A stretch of DNA of 57,169 nucleotides from Methanoculleus chikugoensis (GCF_900095385.1 NZ_FMID01000014.1:1-57169); one strand, 5' to 3'. Shown: positions 1 through 9,283, counted from the first letter of the stretch. The notes: generated from the sequence alone by a model not told the origin. Translations and numbers: made by a program.

Positions 1-2
1 CC

Positions 3-779
3 CTCCTCTGTACAGCCGGCTGCACCACCCAGCCGTCGGTCGCCGGGGAGAACGCCACCCCAACCGTAGCGGACACCTCGCTCCTCGTCTACTCCGGCGC
101 AGGCCTCAAGAAGCCGATGAGCGAGATCGGAGAGGCATTCACCGATAAATACGGCATCGGTGTCGAGTACACCTTCGCCGGTTCGGGCACGCTCATGACC
201 CAGATGGAACTCTCCCGGAAGGGCGACGCCTTCATCCCCGGCGGAACGCCGGACTACCGCATCGCCCGGGAGAAAGGGCTGGTCGGAGAGCCGGGGTACG
301 TCGCCTACCACGTCCCGGTGATCGCCGTCCAGAAGGGCAACCCGCACAACATCACGTCGGTCGACGACTTCGCCCGGCCGGGGCTGAAGATCGCGCTCGG
401 CGGCGTGAACTCGACCTCGATCGGCAGGGCCGGCGACAAACTCTTCCGGGCGCACGGTATCCACGACGCCGTTGAAGCGAACGTCGTTCTCCGGGCGCCG
501 ACGATCAACGAAGTCGTGGTCGCGATGAACATGGGCACGGCCGATGCCGCGCTCCTCACGCTGGACCAGATCAACCCCGAGAAGATGGATGCGATCGATC
601 TCCCACAGGAGGACAACCTCGCCCTCATCGTTCCGATAGGAGCGACCACCTTCACAACGCAGCCCGACGCCGCTCAGGCGTTCGTCGAGTTCGTCACCTC
701 CGACGAAGGGAAGGCGATCTTTGCAAAGCACGGGTTCCCGACCTACCCCGACCCGGCGTACGCAGGGATCGAACCATGA
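3..779 (+). CDS. Molybdate/tungstate ABC transporter substrate-binding lipoprotein (5' end cut)
   Basis: Extracytoplasmic oxyanion-binding component of a ModABC/WtpABC-type importer. The frame is open to the window edge and begins with LLCTAGC, the end of a lipoprotein signal peptide with lipobox TAGC, so only about 15-20 residues are missing. After a Thr/Pro-rich linker the protein reads as a periplasmic binding protein: LLVYSGAGLKKP near the start, a PGGTPDYRIAREKG segment, and a C-terminal region typical of ModA (FVTSDEGKAIFAKHGFPTY). Its stop overlaps the start of the trmO-like gene (ATGA), and permease and ATPase genes follow, so this is the first visible gene of a four-gene operon. Whether molybdate or tungstate is bound cannot be read from sequence; methanogens use both for formylmethanofuran and formate dehydrogenases. 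Confidence 0.88.
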   Translation, partial: LLCTAGCTTQPSVAGENATPTVADTSLLVYSGAGLKKPMSEIGEAFTDKYGIGVEYTFAGSGTLMTQMELSRKGDAFIPGGTPDYRIAREKGLVGEPGYVAYHVPVIAVQKGNPHNITSVDDFARPGLKIALGGVNSTSIGRAGDKLFRAHGIHDAVEANVVLRAPTINEVVVAMNMGTADAALLTLDQINPEKMDAIDLPQEDNLALIVPIGATTFTTQPDAAQAFVEFVTSDEGKAIFAKHGFPTYPDPAYAGIEP

Positions 780-1258
780 GCGGTGCTGAGTACCCCTGCA
801 GGGCCATCGGGATCGCCCGGACGCCGTTCTCCGATCCGGCCGCCACCCCGATCCAGGCGGCCTTCTCCACCGCCCGCGGGACGGTGGAGGTCTACCCTGA
901 GTTCCGGGACGGTCTTGCGGCCCTCGCGGAGTTCTCCCACATCATCCTCATCTATCGGTTCCACCGGGCCGCCGGCGAAGAACTCAGCGAGCGGGCGCTC
1001 ATCGACGGTGCGGAGCCGCACGGCATCTTCGCCACCCGGCACTTCAACCGCCCGAACCGGCTCGGCATATCGGTCGTCAAGATCGTCGGGATCGACGGCA
1101 CGACGCTCACCGTCGAGGGTGCCGATCTCCTGGACGGGACTCCGGTCCTCGACATCAAGCCCTATATCCCGGCGTTCGACTGCATCCCGAATGCGACCTC
1201 CGGGTGGGTGACGCCTCAACACGTCGGGCGGATCAGAAACCAGAGCGCATCCATCTAG
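776..1258 (+). CDS. TrmO/TsaA-like tRNA m6t6A37 methyltransferase family protein (UPF0066)
   Basis: 160 residues covering the whole UPF0066 beta-barrel. Family features include the N-terminal IGIARTPFSDP strand, the FSHIILIYRFHRA segment, FATRHFNRPNRLGISVVKI (family ATRSPxRPNxIGLSVVxL), and LDIKPYIPAFD. Bacterial TrmO uses SAM to N6-methylate t6A37 in tRNA. The family assignment is strong, but the archaeal substrate is inferred. The gene sits inside the Mo/W transporter operon, overlapping the binding-protein gene by 4 nt (ATGA) and ending 11 nt before the likely permease start. This suggests co-transcription and a possible link to metal-cofactor metabolism rather than tRNA alone. Confidence 0.85.
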   Translation: MSGAEYPCRAIGIARTPFSDPAATPIQAAFSTARGTVEVYPEFRDGLAALAEFSHIILIYRFHRAAGEELSERALIDGAEPHGIFATRHFNRPNRLGISVVKIVGIDGTTLTVEGADLLDGTPVLDIKPYIPAFDCIPNATSGWVTPQHVGRIRNQSASI

Positions 1259-1269
1259 GTTGGTCGGCC

Positions 1270-2082
1270 GTGCCCCCGAACCGGGATGCCCTCCCCCACC
1301 CCACACCGTTCAAGGCGCTCTTTCTCGCCGCCCTCTTCGGCCTTATCGCCTACATGGTCGTCGTCATCGTCGGCCTCGTTGCCTATCCGCCGCTCCCGGC
1401 CCTCCTCGAGAGTCTCGCATCCCCCGAGATCCTCTTTGCCGTCGAACTCTCGCTCGTCACCTCCGCGATCTCCACCGCCCTCTGTGTAACCGCCGCCGTG
1501 CCGGTCGCCTACTCGCTCGCCCGGTTCTCGTTCCCCGGCAGGAGGATCGCGAACACCATCTTCAACATCCCGCTCGCCCTCCCGCCCCTCGTAGCGGGCG
1601 TGGCGCTGCTCATCTTCTACGGTCCTTCAGCGTTCGGGCAGATGCTCTCCGCCTGGGGGCTCGACGTCGTCTACACCCCGCTCGGCATAATTGTCGCCCA
1701 GTTCTTCGTCAACCTCCCCTACATGGTCAGGGTCGCCCGGTCGGCCTTCGAGACGATCAACCCCCGCTACGAATATGTCGCCCGGACACTCGGCTGCACC
1801 GAATGGGGCGCGTTCCGCCAGGTCACCCTGCCTCTCGCCCGAAACGGCCTTATCGCGGGCCTGGTCATCACCTGGTCGAAGTCCATCGGCGAGTTCGGCG
1901 CGGTCCTCATGCTCGCGGGAGCCACGCAGATGAAGACCGAGACCCTGCCCATCGCGCTCTTCCTGAACATGTCGACCGGGGACCTCGACCTCGCCATCGC
2001 CGCATCCGTCATCCTGATCGTCATATCGGTGGCGTCGCTCTCCGTCTTCGAACGGTACTCCGATACCCGGGAGGTCTTCTGA
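1270..2082 (+). CDS. Molybdate/tungstate ABC transporter permease
   Basis: Membrane subunit of the oxyanion importer. About five to six hydrophobic segments begin at FLAALFGLIAYMVVVIVGLVAY. The cytoplasmic EAA loop is clear (ARTLGCTEWGAFRQVTLPLARNG) and is followed by the ModB-like SIGEFGAVLMLAG. An ATG lies at 1204 in frame but would overlap trmO by 55 nt and add an unlikely polar leader. I prefer GTG at 1270, 11 nt after the trmO stop, preceded by an AGGT-containing site. That gives about 270 residues, normal for ModB/WtpB. The ATPase gene starts 1 nt after its stop. Confidence 0.85.
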   Translation: MPPNRDALPHPTPFKALFLAALFGLIAYMVVVIVGLVAYPPLPALLESLASPEILFAVELSLVTSAISTALCVTAAVPVAYSLARFSFPGRRIANTIFNIPLALPPLVAGVALLIFYGPSAFGQMLSAWGLDVVYTPLGIIVAQFFVNLPYMVRVARSAFETINPRYEYVARTLGCTEWGAFRQVTLPLARNGLIAGLVITWSKSIGEFGAVLMLAGATQMKTETLPIALFLNMSTGDLDLAIAASVILIVISVASLSVFERYSDTREVF

Positions 2083-2083
2083 G

Positions 2084-3133
2084 ATGCTCGGGATCGCCGG
2101 ACTCTCCAAACGCCTCGGGGATTTCACGCTCACCGATGTGAACCTGACCGTCGCGGACGCCGAGTACTTCATCATCCTCGGCCCGACCGGCGCCGGGAAG
2201 ACGATACTCCTTGAGACGATCGCGGGGATCTACGCTCCCGACGCGGGAACGATCACCCTCGACGGCCTCGATGTGACCGCCACCGACCCGAAGGACCGGG
2301 AGGTCGGCATGGTCTACCAGGACTACATGCTCTTCCCCCACCTCACGGTCGCGGAGAACATCGGGTTCGGTCTCCTGCAGCGCAAGGCCGAACCCGCCCG
2401 CATCCGGGAGAGCGTGCAGGAGATCGCAGGCCTCCTCGGGATCGGCCACCTTCTTGAACGCACGCCGGGGACGCTCTCCGGCGGCGAGCAGCAGCGGGCG
2501 GCGATCGCCCGGGCGCTCGTCCTCCGGCCCCGCGTCCTGCTCCTCGACGAACCGCTCTCGGCGCTCGACGCCGTCACACGGGACCGGCTCCGGGAGGAAC
2601 TGAAAGCCGTTCACCGGGCGACCGGGACGACGGTCGTTCACATCACCCACCACTTCGAGGACGTATTCGCCCTCGCCGACCGGGTCGCAGTGATGCAGGA
2701 CGGAAGGATCGTCCAGACAGGCACGCCCGACGAGATCTTCCGGAGACCCGCCACCGAGTTCGTCGCCGCCTTTACCGGCATGGAGAACGTCTACTGCGGG
2801 GTATCACGCGTCCGGAACGGGGAAGCGGCGATCGACCTCGGGGAGATCGTCGTCCGGACGGTCACCGCGATAGAAGGCGACGTCTGCGTCGGCATCCGGC
2901 CGGAGGAGGTGATCCTCTCCCGCCAACCGTTCGAGTCGAGCGCCGCGAACACCTTCCGGGGCACGGTCACGGCGATCCGGCAGAACGGCATCTTCTCGCG
3001 GGTCTTCGTGGACACAGGGCTGCCCTTCGTCGCCGTCCTGACCCCGCAGAGCGTCGCCCGCCTGGGCCTCGTCGAGGGGGAGCCCGCCTACGTCACCTTC
3101 AAGGCATCTGCGGTCCACGTCTTCAAACGGTAG
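2084..3133 (+). CDS. Molybdate/tungstate ABC transporter ATP-binding protein
   Basis: Cytoplasmic ATPase energising the oxyanion importer. Motifs in order are Walker A GPTGAGKT (about residues 33-40), a Q-loop in GMVYQDYMLFPHLTV, signature LSGGEQQRAAIARAL (about 132-146), Walker B VLLLDEPLSALD, and H-loop VVHITHHFEDV. Residues from about 235 onward form a TOBE-type regulatory domain (IRPEEVILSRQPFES), usual for ModC/WtpC/CysA-like subunits. At 349 residues it is full length. It is the last gene of the operon; the next gene starts 34 nt downstream and could still be co-transcribed. Confidence 0.9.
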   Translation: MLGIAGLSKRLGDFTLTDVNLTVADAEYFIILGPTGAGKTILLETIAGIYAPDAGTITLDGLDVTATDPKDREVGMVYQDYMLFPHLTVAENIGFGLLQRKAEPARIRESVQEIAGLLGIGHLLERTPGTLSGGEQQRAAIARALVLRPRVLLLDEPLSALDAVTRDRLREELKAVHRATGTTVVHITHHFEDVFALADRVAVMQDGRIVQTGTPDEIFRRPATEFVAAFTGMENVYCGVSRVRNGEAAIDLGEIVVRTVTAIEGDVCVGIRPEEVILSRQPFESSAANTFRGTVTAIRQNGIFSRVFVDTGLPFVAVLTPQSVARLGLVEGEPAYVTFKASAVHVFKR

Positions 3134-3167
3134 CATTTATCCGGTCGCCCGGCGCAGGGGCGAACCG

Positions 3168-3692
3168 ATGGAGACCGACGAGATCCGGGAAGAACTCATC
3201 TTTGCCGCCCAGGAAGCCGCCCTCGCCGAGCGGTTCGGGATACCTGCCGAGGCGCTCGTCCCCCTCCTCTTCTCACTGTGCTACGGGGGCGACTGGAGCT
3301 ACGCCGCGGAGGGTCTCACCGCCATATCGGCCGTGAAGAAGACCACGGTCTACGATGATGAACGGCTGGTCGGCTACTCCCTCGAAGAGATCTACCTCTT
3401 CGTCGACCCGGTACTCCTGCACCGGGAAGGAACCGTCTACCGGCTGGAGAAGTGCGGCAGCGCTCCCGCACGGCTACTCGTAAAACGGCCCTACCGGGTA
3501 CGGCTCGGCGCCCGCCGTATCATCAGGGCGACCGTTCACCCGCTTGAGCGGACGATCCGGACTGAAGACCTCGGTGCCGTGGAGATGGCGTTTACGGGCT
3601 CCACCGCCTACGGGATCGACCACGAGATGGAGCACCTCGCCGGACGCGGGATCCACGGGGAGGGGCTCCGGACCTTCCGGTGGGGAGGTTGA
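3168..3692 (+). CDS. Peptide-deformylase-like protein
   Basis: 174 residues with two of the three peptide deformylase motifs. EKCGS (residues 94-98, Cys96) corresponds to EGCLS and is followed by VKRPYRVRLGARR, close to the VKRP segment after motif II in true deformylases. DHEMEHLAG (residues 151-159; His152, Glu153, His156) matches the HExxH zinc motif HExDHLxG. The first motif, GxGLAAxQ, is not recognisable; the N-terminal 80 residues are helical and unlike canonical PDF. The metal ligands Cys, His, His and the catalytic Glu are therefore present. Archaea initiate with unformylated methionine, so the substrate is unlikely to be formyl-Met peptides. The gene follows the Mo/W transporter operon by 34 nt. 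Function is otherwise unknown. Confidence 0.7.
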   Translation: METDEIREELIFAAQEAALAERFGIPAEALVPLLFSLCYGGDWSYAAEGLTAISAVKKTTVYDDERLVGYSLEEIYLFVDPVLLHREGTVYRLEKCGSAPARLLVKRPYRVRLGARRIIRATVHPLERTIRTEDLGAVEMAFTGSTAYGIDHEMEHLAGRGIHGEGLRTFRWGG

Positions 3693-3774
3693 GAGTCCAC
3701 TCCGCGGCTCTCGCGCTCAAAAAGACTTCCTGCCCTCTCATACGCCGGATCTTCGTGGGGCTCTGACCTGCCCC

Positions 3775-3933
3775 TTACGCCTTCCGGAACAGGTTCTTCT
3801 CCGCACCGCACCGGGAGCACGCCCAGGTTTCGGGCAGGTCTCCAAACTCCGTGCGGGGCTCGATACCGTGACCGGGCTCGCCGGCCCTGGGGTTGTAGAC
3901 GTAGCCGCAGAGTCCGCACCGGTATGAATCCAT
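3775..3933 (-). CDS. Rubredoxin (copy 1)
   Basis: A 52-residue rubredoxin. It has two Cys pairs in CGLCGYVY (after MDSYR) and CSRCGAEK, separated by the usual region ending in DLPETWAC, which ligate a single Fe(Cys)4 centre. It acts as a soluble one-electron carrier, typically in oxidative-stress reductase systems of anaerobes. The minus strand reads GAGGTGAAGAG then ATGATG; the second ATG (3933) has the better 8-nt spacing from GAGGTG, and the start at 3936 would add one Met. Too short for routine ORF listing. A paralogue lies about 250 bp away on the same strand. Confidence 0.92.
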   Translation of the reverse strand: MDSYRCGLCGYVYNPRAGEPGHGIEPRTEFGDLPETWACSRCGAEKNLFRKA

Positions 3934-4186
3934 CATCTCTTCACCTCACCGCCCCGACCGGCCGCAACGTCGACGGGGGCACGGCACCATGTACCCTCGT
4001 GGGGATAAGTACTCCGGTCAGGGGATCGGGAGATAAGGTTCCCTGCCGAGAGGGTCGTCACGGCCGAATCGCTCTTCGAGGCGGGGAGATGGGGGTTCCG
4101 GTTCAGGCGAAAAAGAGGAGGCAATACGCCAATCGGCGCATATCGCCGGGATAAAAGACCGAATCCCGGTCAAGAAAGGCTCTCCC

Positions 4187-4345
4187 TTACACCTTCTTAA
4201 ACCGGCTCTTCGGCGCACCGCACCGTGGGCACTTCCAGGTCTCGGGCAGGTCTTCAAAGGCAGTGCCGGCCTTGACACCATGGGCGAAATCGCCGACAGC
4301 GGGACTGTAAACGTAGCCGCACAGCGTGCAGCGGTATGAATCCAT
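4187..4345 (-). CDS. Rubredoxin (copy 2)
   Basis: A 52-residue rubredoxin, same length and strand as its neighbour at 3775-3933. Iron ligands are in [10 protein letters not shown] and CPRCGAPKS, with the DLPETWKC signature before the second pair. The start ATG at 4345 lies 8 nt after GAGAGGTGA on the minus strand. The two copies differ at many positions between the conserved blocks, so the duplication is not recent. Which electron donors and acceptors they serve cannot be inferred here, since no rubrerythrin, desulfoferrodoxin or FprA gene is adjacent. Confidence 0.92.
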   Translation of the reverse strand: MDSYRCTLCGYVYSPAVGDFAHGVKAGTAFEDLPETWKCPRCGAPKSRFKKV

Positions 4346-4430
4346 TGCTTCATCACCTCTCCGCCCACCGGCCGCGAGGGCGGCAGGACATGAGATCTCG
4401 TATACTCCTGCGTGAGAATAAACACTCCGG

Positions 4431-6053
4431 TCACGAGCCCGGAAAGAGCAACTCTTTCCCCGTGCACCCGTCGAGAACGATCGAGCGGTCTCCCCGCTCC
4501 GAGGCGAACCGGATCAGGTAGACCGGGTAGTAGATCGTATCGAACCCCACGATCTCCGCCGTGGGTTCGAGCCCTTTGAGGATCGTCCGGAGCGACGACT
4601 CCGTGGCCTTCGCCTCGAGAGACTCCCCGCGGAGGGGCTCCATCGGGAGGTCGCCTGACCCCGGACGGAGAGCGGAGAGCGCGGGGACATCCTCCGCGAG
4701 CAGGGGGACGTAGACCGTCGTGTCGCCCACCGTCTTCATCTCCGTGATGAGTTTCGCACCGGTAAGACTCTTTATCGCCTTCTTCACCGCAGCCGGCGGG
4801 AGATGGGTGTCGGCCTCGATCTCGGTCAGGGTCGAGCCGCCGTTCGCGAGCCCGGCAACGACCCTCACCGCGGCCTCATCGAGCCCCAGGAGCTCCGAGA
4901 ACCCCGGCCGGACTTTCAGGCCGCGATCCATCTCGACGATGCAGCCGGTAAACCCGTCGATGACGAACGACGCTGTTTTCGTAGATCTCCGGAGCAACCC
5001 GCCGATGTAGCGGATATCCACCCGGTGGAGCGGCCGGTAGACCCGCTCTCCGGAGACGATCCGCTCTTCCGGCTCAAGGATCAGGAACCGGCGTTTCCGC
5101 CTGGCCTTCGCGATATCGAGCGCCTCCTCGCGGAGCAGCACCGGGATAACCGCATTCGCGGCGGCCTGCGGTGCTTCTGCCGGTTCTTCCCGGGGGAGAT
5201 CCTCGGGGCCGCACGGTTCGGTGCGGGCCGGTTCCGCCCGGGCGGGTTCGGCCGGCCTGGGCTCTGCCGGCCTGACCGGCCGCGCGGGCACGAGCCGGGG
5301 CGTCAGCCCCCGGTGCTCGCAGAGCCGGTCGCGAAACCGCATCCTCACCTTCTCGCGGGAGAGGCCGCCCATCACGAAGAACTCCCCCGGCTCGAGTTCC
5401 GCGAGCTCCGCGACCTCTTTACGGGACGAAAAGAAGAGGCTGACCGCTTTTAAGTCGTTTTCGATCGAGAGTTTCCCGATGACCTGGTTGTTGCACTGCG
5501 AGAGGACGTTCTTCGTCACGAGCGACGGGCGCTGGGTCGCGACCAGCATCCCGAGCCCGCGTTTGCGCCCCCGGCGGGAGATCTCCTCGATCTTCTTGAT
5601 GGAGTCGCCGGACTGGGGGATGAACTTGTCCGCCTCCTCCACGATCAGCAGGAAGGGTTTCTTGAGCCCGCTCTCGAGATCGTAGAGGATGTCGGCGAGG
5701 AGAGCCACCTTCTCCTGCATATCGGTCTCCGAGACGTCGAAGATCACCGCCGTCCGGGAACAGATCGCGTTCTGCATCAGTTCCCGGAGGTTCGCCCGCT
5801 CGATATCGATGTCGCAATCGTCGCCGGAACCGATCCAGAGGAGGTGGAACCGGTCCCTGAGCGAGGAGTACTCCCCTTCCGTATCGATGAGACAGAACCC
5901 CACCCGCGCCTGCAGGAGCTGCTCGCAGATGACCGCGATGCTCCAGCTCTTCCCGGCACCGGACTGCGCGATGATGCAGGTTCTTCCCGTGACCAGTTCC
6001 TGGGCGTCGACGGCGACGTCGCGGTCGCCGTCCTTCCCGATGACGATCTCCAT
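4431..6053 (-). CDS. HerA-like ATPase with C-terminal winged-helix region
   Basis: 540 residues. The N-terminal half is a HerA/FtsK-superfamily (DUF87-type) P-loop ATPase: Walker [11 protein letters not shown] (about residues 34-43), Walker [12 protein letters not shown] (about 133-143), then [22 protein letters not shown] containing the sensor and arginine finger. A Pro/Ala/Glu-rich linker (about 255-300) leads to a C-terminal half with a probable winged helix ([28 protein letters not shown]). Family members are hexameric DNA translocases, some linked to end resection and others to mobile-element or defence functions. No NurA, Mre11 or Rad50 gene is adjacent, so a role in end resection is not supported. 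It starts at an ATG with only a weak upstream site. Confidence 0.8.
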   Translation of the reverse strand: MEIVIGKDGDRDVAVDAQELVTGRTCIIAQSGAGKSWSIAVICEQLLQARVGFCLIDTEGEYSSLRDRFHLLWIGSGDDCDIDIERANLRELMQNAICSRTAVIFDVSETDMQEKVALLADILYDLESGLKKPFLLIVEEADKFIPQSGDSIKKIEEISRRGRKRGLGMLVATQRPSLVTKNVLSQCNNQVIGKLSIENDLKAVSLFFSSRKEVAELAELEPGEFFVMGGLSREKVRMRFRDRLCEHRGLTPRLVPARPVRPAEPRPAEPARAEPARTEPCGPEDLPREEPAEAPQAAANAVIPVLLREEALDIAKARRKRRFLILEPEERIVSGERVYRPLHRVDIRYIGGLLRRSTKTASFVIDGFTGCIVEMDRGLKVRPGFSELLGLDEAAVRVVAGLANGGSTLTEIEADTHLPPAAVKKAIKSLTGAKLITEMKTVGDTTVYVPLLAEDVPALSALRPGSGDLPMEPLRGESLEAKATESSLRTILKGLEPTAEIVGFDTIYYPVYLIRFASERGDRSIVLDGCTGKELLFPGS

Positions 6054-6143
6054 CCGCTCAAGAAGATCACAGGACGGCGGGAGGTTTAACGCTTCCTTTT
6101 CGATTCAGGAGGGTTCGTTCGGGGGATTCGGAGCCTCTCATCA

Positions 6144-7517
6144 CTATTTGTTCCTGCGGAGCGAGAGAACAACCCCGAAGGCCGAGAGGACCGCGAGCGC
6201 GAGGAAGATCAGGTGCAGGCTCAGCAGAAAGTCCGGGAACACCGCCGGCGTGACGACGGTCGACCCCATGACGACCGCAAAGACCACGAGAACCGCTCCC
6301 ATGCTGAGCATCATGCCGAGCGACCGCATCATTGCCGTCATCGCGGATGCACACCCGTAATCCCGCTTCGTGACGGAGCCCATGATGGCGGTGGTGTTCG
6401 GGGACGAGAAGAGCCCGACCCCGACGCCCAGCAGGACCAGGAGGGCGACGATCGCGGCGATCGGCATCGTCGGAGAGAGGAAGGAGAAGCCGAAGAGGGC
6501 CACGGCCGAGAGCCCCATCCCCACCGAGGCGACGAGCCCGGGCTGTATTCGGTCGGCGAGGCGGCCCGCCGCCGGGGCGACGAAGATCTGGACGACCGGC
6601 TGGACCAGGAGGAGGGTGCCTGCGGCGGCGGGTTCGTAGCCCCGGACGTACTGGAGGTAGAGGGAGAGGAGGAACCCGACCGCATACGTGGCGCTGTAGT
6701 TGATCAGGGCGGCCCCGTTCGAGGCGGCAAAGACCCGGTTCGACGCAAGCAGCGAGACCGGGAGGAGAGGGGAGGGATGCCGCCGCTCCACCTGGTAGAA
6801 GGCTGCGCCGAGCAGGAGGGCTGCCGCGAGGAATGCGAGGCCGGTCGGGGTGGTCGCTTTGGCCAGACCCAGGAAGAGGCAGAGGATCAGGGCCGAGGAG
6901 AGGACCAGCCCGGGGATGTCAAAATCTTCGCGGTGCCGATCGTTCAAGAACGCCGGGAATTTGTCTGCAGAGAAGAGGACCGGGACGGCGATGAGCGCGG
7001 TCACGACGAAGATGCTCCGCCAGCCGAAGAACTGGGTCAGGATGCCCCCGAGGAACGGCCCGAGCGAGAGCGCGGCGTAGACGGCCGTGATGTTGAGCCC
7101 GATCGCATAGCCCCGCTCGCCGGGCGGGTAGAGGTGGGTGATCAGGGCCACGCTGTTTGCGTAGAGCATGGCGCCGCCGATCCCCTGCAGGAACCGGAAG
7201 ATAAGGAGCGTGCCTATCGTGGGCGTGAAGATGGTGAGGATGGCCCCGGCGGTGTAGACCACGATCCCGGCCATGAAGACGGTGACCTTCCCGCGCGAGT
7301 CGCCAAGCTTCCCTGCGGGGAGGAGGAAGATGACCGACGCGAGGAGGTAGGCGCTGGAGACCCAGGCAAGCGTAGTGGCGTCGGCTGAGAACTCGGTCCC
7401 GATGACAGGCAGGGCAAGATTGATCGCGGTGCCTGTGAAGGGGTTGAGGAACGTGGCGATGGTGATCAGTATCAGGATGAGTTTTCGCGAATACGGCTTG
7501 CTGTCTTCCTGCTCCAC
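6144..7517 (-). CDS. MFS transporter, EmrB/QacA (DHA2) type
   Basis: 457-residue polytopic membrane protein with roughly 13-14 hydrophobic segments, starting LILILITIATFLNPFTGTAINLALP. The loop motif PAGKLGDSRGKVTVF is the MFS motif A equivalent (GxLaDrxGrkxxl), and the fifth segment holds the antiporter-like ALSLGPFLGGIL. These point to a drug or metabolite/proton antiporter; the substrate is unknown. The start is GTG at 7517, 7 nt after GAGGGATAT on the minus strand. It is divergent from a second, unrelated MFS gene. Confidence 0.85.
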   Translation of the reverse strand: MEQEDSKPYSRKLILILITIATFLNPFTGTAINLALPVIGTEFSADATTLAWVSSAYLLASVIFLLPAGKLGDSRGKVTVFMAGIVVYTAGAILTIFTPTIGTLLIFRFLQGIGGAMLYANSVALITHLYPPGERGYAIGLNITAVYAALSLGPFLGGILTQFFGWRSIFVVTALIAVPVLFSADKFPAFLNDRHREDFDIPGLVLSSALILCLFLGLAKATTPTGLAFLAAALLLGAAFYQVERRHPSPLLPVSLLASNRVFAASNGAALINYSATYAVGFLLSLYLQYVRGYEPAAAGTLLLVQPVVQIFVAPAAGRLADRIQPGLVASVGMGLSAVALFGFSFLSPTMPIAAIVALLVLLGVGVGLFSSPNTTAIMGSVTKRDYGCASAMTAMMRSLGMMLSMGAVLVVFAVVMGSTVVTPAVFPDFLLSLHLIFLALAVLSAFGVVLSLRRNK

Positions 7518-7650
7518 GGATATCCCTCGTGCCCCCGAAGCGTCCCGATCCCGGCCCGGGTATGCGTGATAAGGGTATTTGCGGCGGGCGCAGATAAGGG
7601 CACCGTCGCCGCCCGCGGACTACTTTAACGAGAACAGCACCGGAGAGGAT

Positions 7651-8865
7651 ATGCCCGACCCTCCTCCGGAGACCCGGGAGGATCTCCACGACCTCTCGAT
7701 CCGGCTCATCCTCCTCCTCGGCACGGCAAGCCTCTGCGGGAGCCTCGTCTCGAACGGTGCCAGAAGCGTCACCGGCCCCTATATCCTCCTCCTCGGGGGG
7801 AGCGCGGCAATCGTCGGGCTGGTCGCCGGGGCCGGCGAGTTCATCGGGTATGCCCTGCGGTCGGCCACCGGCATCTACGTCGGCAAAGACCACCACTACT
7901 GGAGGGCGGCGACGGCCGGCTACAGCCTGCTCGGCGCCATCCCGCTCCTCGCCGTCGCCGGCCGGTGGGAGACCGCCGCCGTCCTCATCATCGCCGAGCG
8001 GATTGGAAAAGCCGTCCGGACACCAGCCCGCGATACGATCCTCTCCCACGCGACGACCGCCGTCGGGAGGGGATGGGGGTTCGGCGTCCACAAGGCGCTC
8101 GATCAGGTCGGTGCGGTCGCCGGCCCGCTGGTCATGGTCGCCGCGCTGGCCGTCACCGGCGGATACGCTCCGGGATTCCTCCTGCTCGGGGTCCCTCTCG
8201 CCGGCGTTGCAGCCGCACTCTTCCTCGCCCGGTCGGAGGTGCCGGTGCCGGGATGCCTGGAAAGCGAGGAAGAGGGGAACAGGAACGATCTACCCGGGAT
8301 CGTGCCGTATGCCGCGTTCATATTTCTCGGTATGGCCGGGTTTGCCGGTTTCCCGCTCATCTCCTTCCACTTAAAAGCCCAATCGGTCGTCCCCGACGCC
8401 GCCATACCCCTCTTTTACGCCGCCGCGATGACGGTCTCGGTCGCCGTGGCACTGCTTGTCGGGCGGGCCTTCGACCGCGCCGGCACCCACGTCCTCCTCG
8501 CCATCCCCGTCCTCAGCATCGCAACGGTCGTGCTCGCATTCTCGCCAGAACCGGGCGCGGCCATCGCGGGATCGCTTGTCTGGGGAGCCGGGATCGGGAT
8601 CTTCGAACCGGTTCTCCGGGCATCGATCGCAGAGTCAACGGCGCTCGACCGGAGAGGGATGGTCTACGGAAGCGTGAGCGCGGTCTTCGGGACGGCATGG
8701 TTCGTGGGGAGCGCCGTGATGGGCGTCCTCTACGAGGTGTCGATCGGGCACATCATCGCATACGTCGTCGCCGTCGAGGCTGCGGCGGTCGCCGCCTACC
8801 TCTGGATGTACCGCTCCCGGATCGCGGTGAGGCTCCAGGAGGGGCTCGGGGATATCATCCCGTGA
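7651..8865 (+). CDS. MFS transporter (12-TM type)
   Basis: 404-residue membrane protein with about 12 hydrophobic stretches, from LSIRLILLLGTASLCGSLVSNG to VAVEAAAVAAYLWM. The central loop is acidic (LESEEEGNRND), as in two-bundle MFS proteins. An in-frame ATG at 7579 lies upstream, but 7651 is preferred: it is preceded by GGAGAGG at 6-nt spacing, while a TATA-like CTTTAA at 7622-7627 lies between the two starts. Substrate unknown. Its 3' end overlaps the convergent DUF5518-like gene by 11 bp. Confidence 0.8.
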   Translation: MPDPPPETREDLHDLSIRLILLLGTASLCGSLVSNGARSVTGPYILLLGGSAAIVGLVAGAGEFIGYALRSATGIYVGKDHHYWRAATAGYSLLGAIPLLAVAGRWETAAVLIIAERIGKAVRTPARDTILSHATTAVGRGWGFGVHKALDQVGAVAGPLVMVAALAVTGGYAPGFLLLGVPLAGVAAALFLARSEVPVPGCLESEEEGNRNDLPGIVPYAAFIFLGMAGFAGFPLISFHLKAQSVVPDAAIPLFYAAAMTVSVAVALLVGRAFDRAGTHVLLAIPVLSIATVVLAFSPEPGAAIAGSLVWGAGIGIFEPVLRASIAESTALDRRGMVYGSVSAVFGTAWFVGSAVMGVLYEVSIGHIIAYVVAVEAAAVAAYLWMYRSRIAVRLQEGLGDIIP

Positions 8866-9229
8866 CCCTGCACCGCGAGACCATCCATGCTTTCAGCGCC
8901 CCGCCGATCGCACCGCCGACGGCGCCGAGGATACCGAAGTAGACAGCGAGGGCAAAGAGGAGGACGGCGATCCCGAGGCCGATGAGGGCGCCGATAGGGC
9001 CGAGGAGCGCCGTCCCGCCGACGACGGCGACGACCGAGAAGATCGCGGCGACGATGAGCCCGCCGAAAAGTCCGCCGAGCGCGCCCCGAGCCGCCCCCGG
9101 AGGCCCGAGATAACCGCCGATGATTCCTCCGACGATCGGACCCCCTACCGGGAAGAACGGGCTGATGAAGAGCATGAATACGATGCCTACAAGCGCAGAA
9201 AGCCAGTAGGGGCGATCCTGTTTCGCCAA
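8855..9229 (-). CDS. Small glycine-rich membrane protein, DUF5518-like (copy 1)
   Basis: 124 residues with four glycine/alanine-rich hydrophobic helices (WLSALVGIVFMLF, GPIVGGIIGGYLG, GGLIVAAIFSVVAVVGGTALLG, IGLGIAVLLFALAVYFG), resembling archaeal DUF5518 proteins. The start is TTG at 9229, supported by a strong GGAGG 6 nt upstream on the minus strand; no ATG start fits. It lies 54 nt downstream of a same-strand paralogue and is probably co-transcribed with it. Function unknown; no catalytic residues are apparent. Confidence 0.7.
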   Translation of the reverse strand: MAKQDRPYWLSALVGIVFMLFISPFFPVGGPIVGGIIGGYLGPPGAARGALGGLFGGLIVAAIFSVVAVVGGTALLGPIGALIGLGIAVLLFALAVYFGILGAVGGAIGGALKAWMVSRCRVTG

Positions 9230-9283
9230 ACGCGCCTCCGAAATGAGAAAAACCGGGGAAGGGGGCCGGCGTTCGACCTCCGA

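Noticed and set aside
743-1306. Long minus-strand ORF opposite trmO and the permease start (and many similar ORFs over 300 codons, for example 6213-7388, 14260-16347, 20614-21756, 28294-29442)
   Set aside because: They lie antisense to well-supported genes, have proline/arginine/aspartate-rich composition produced by GC-rich codons, and show no domain signature.
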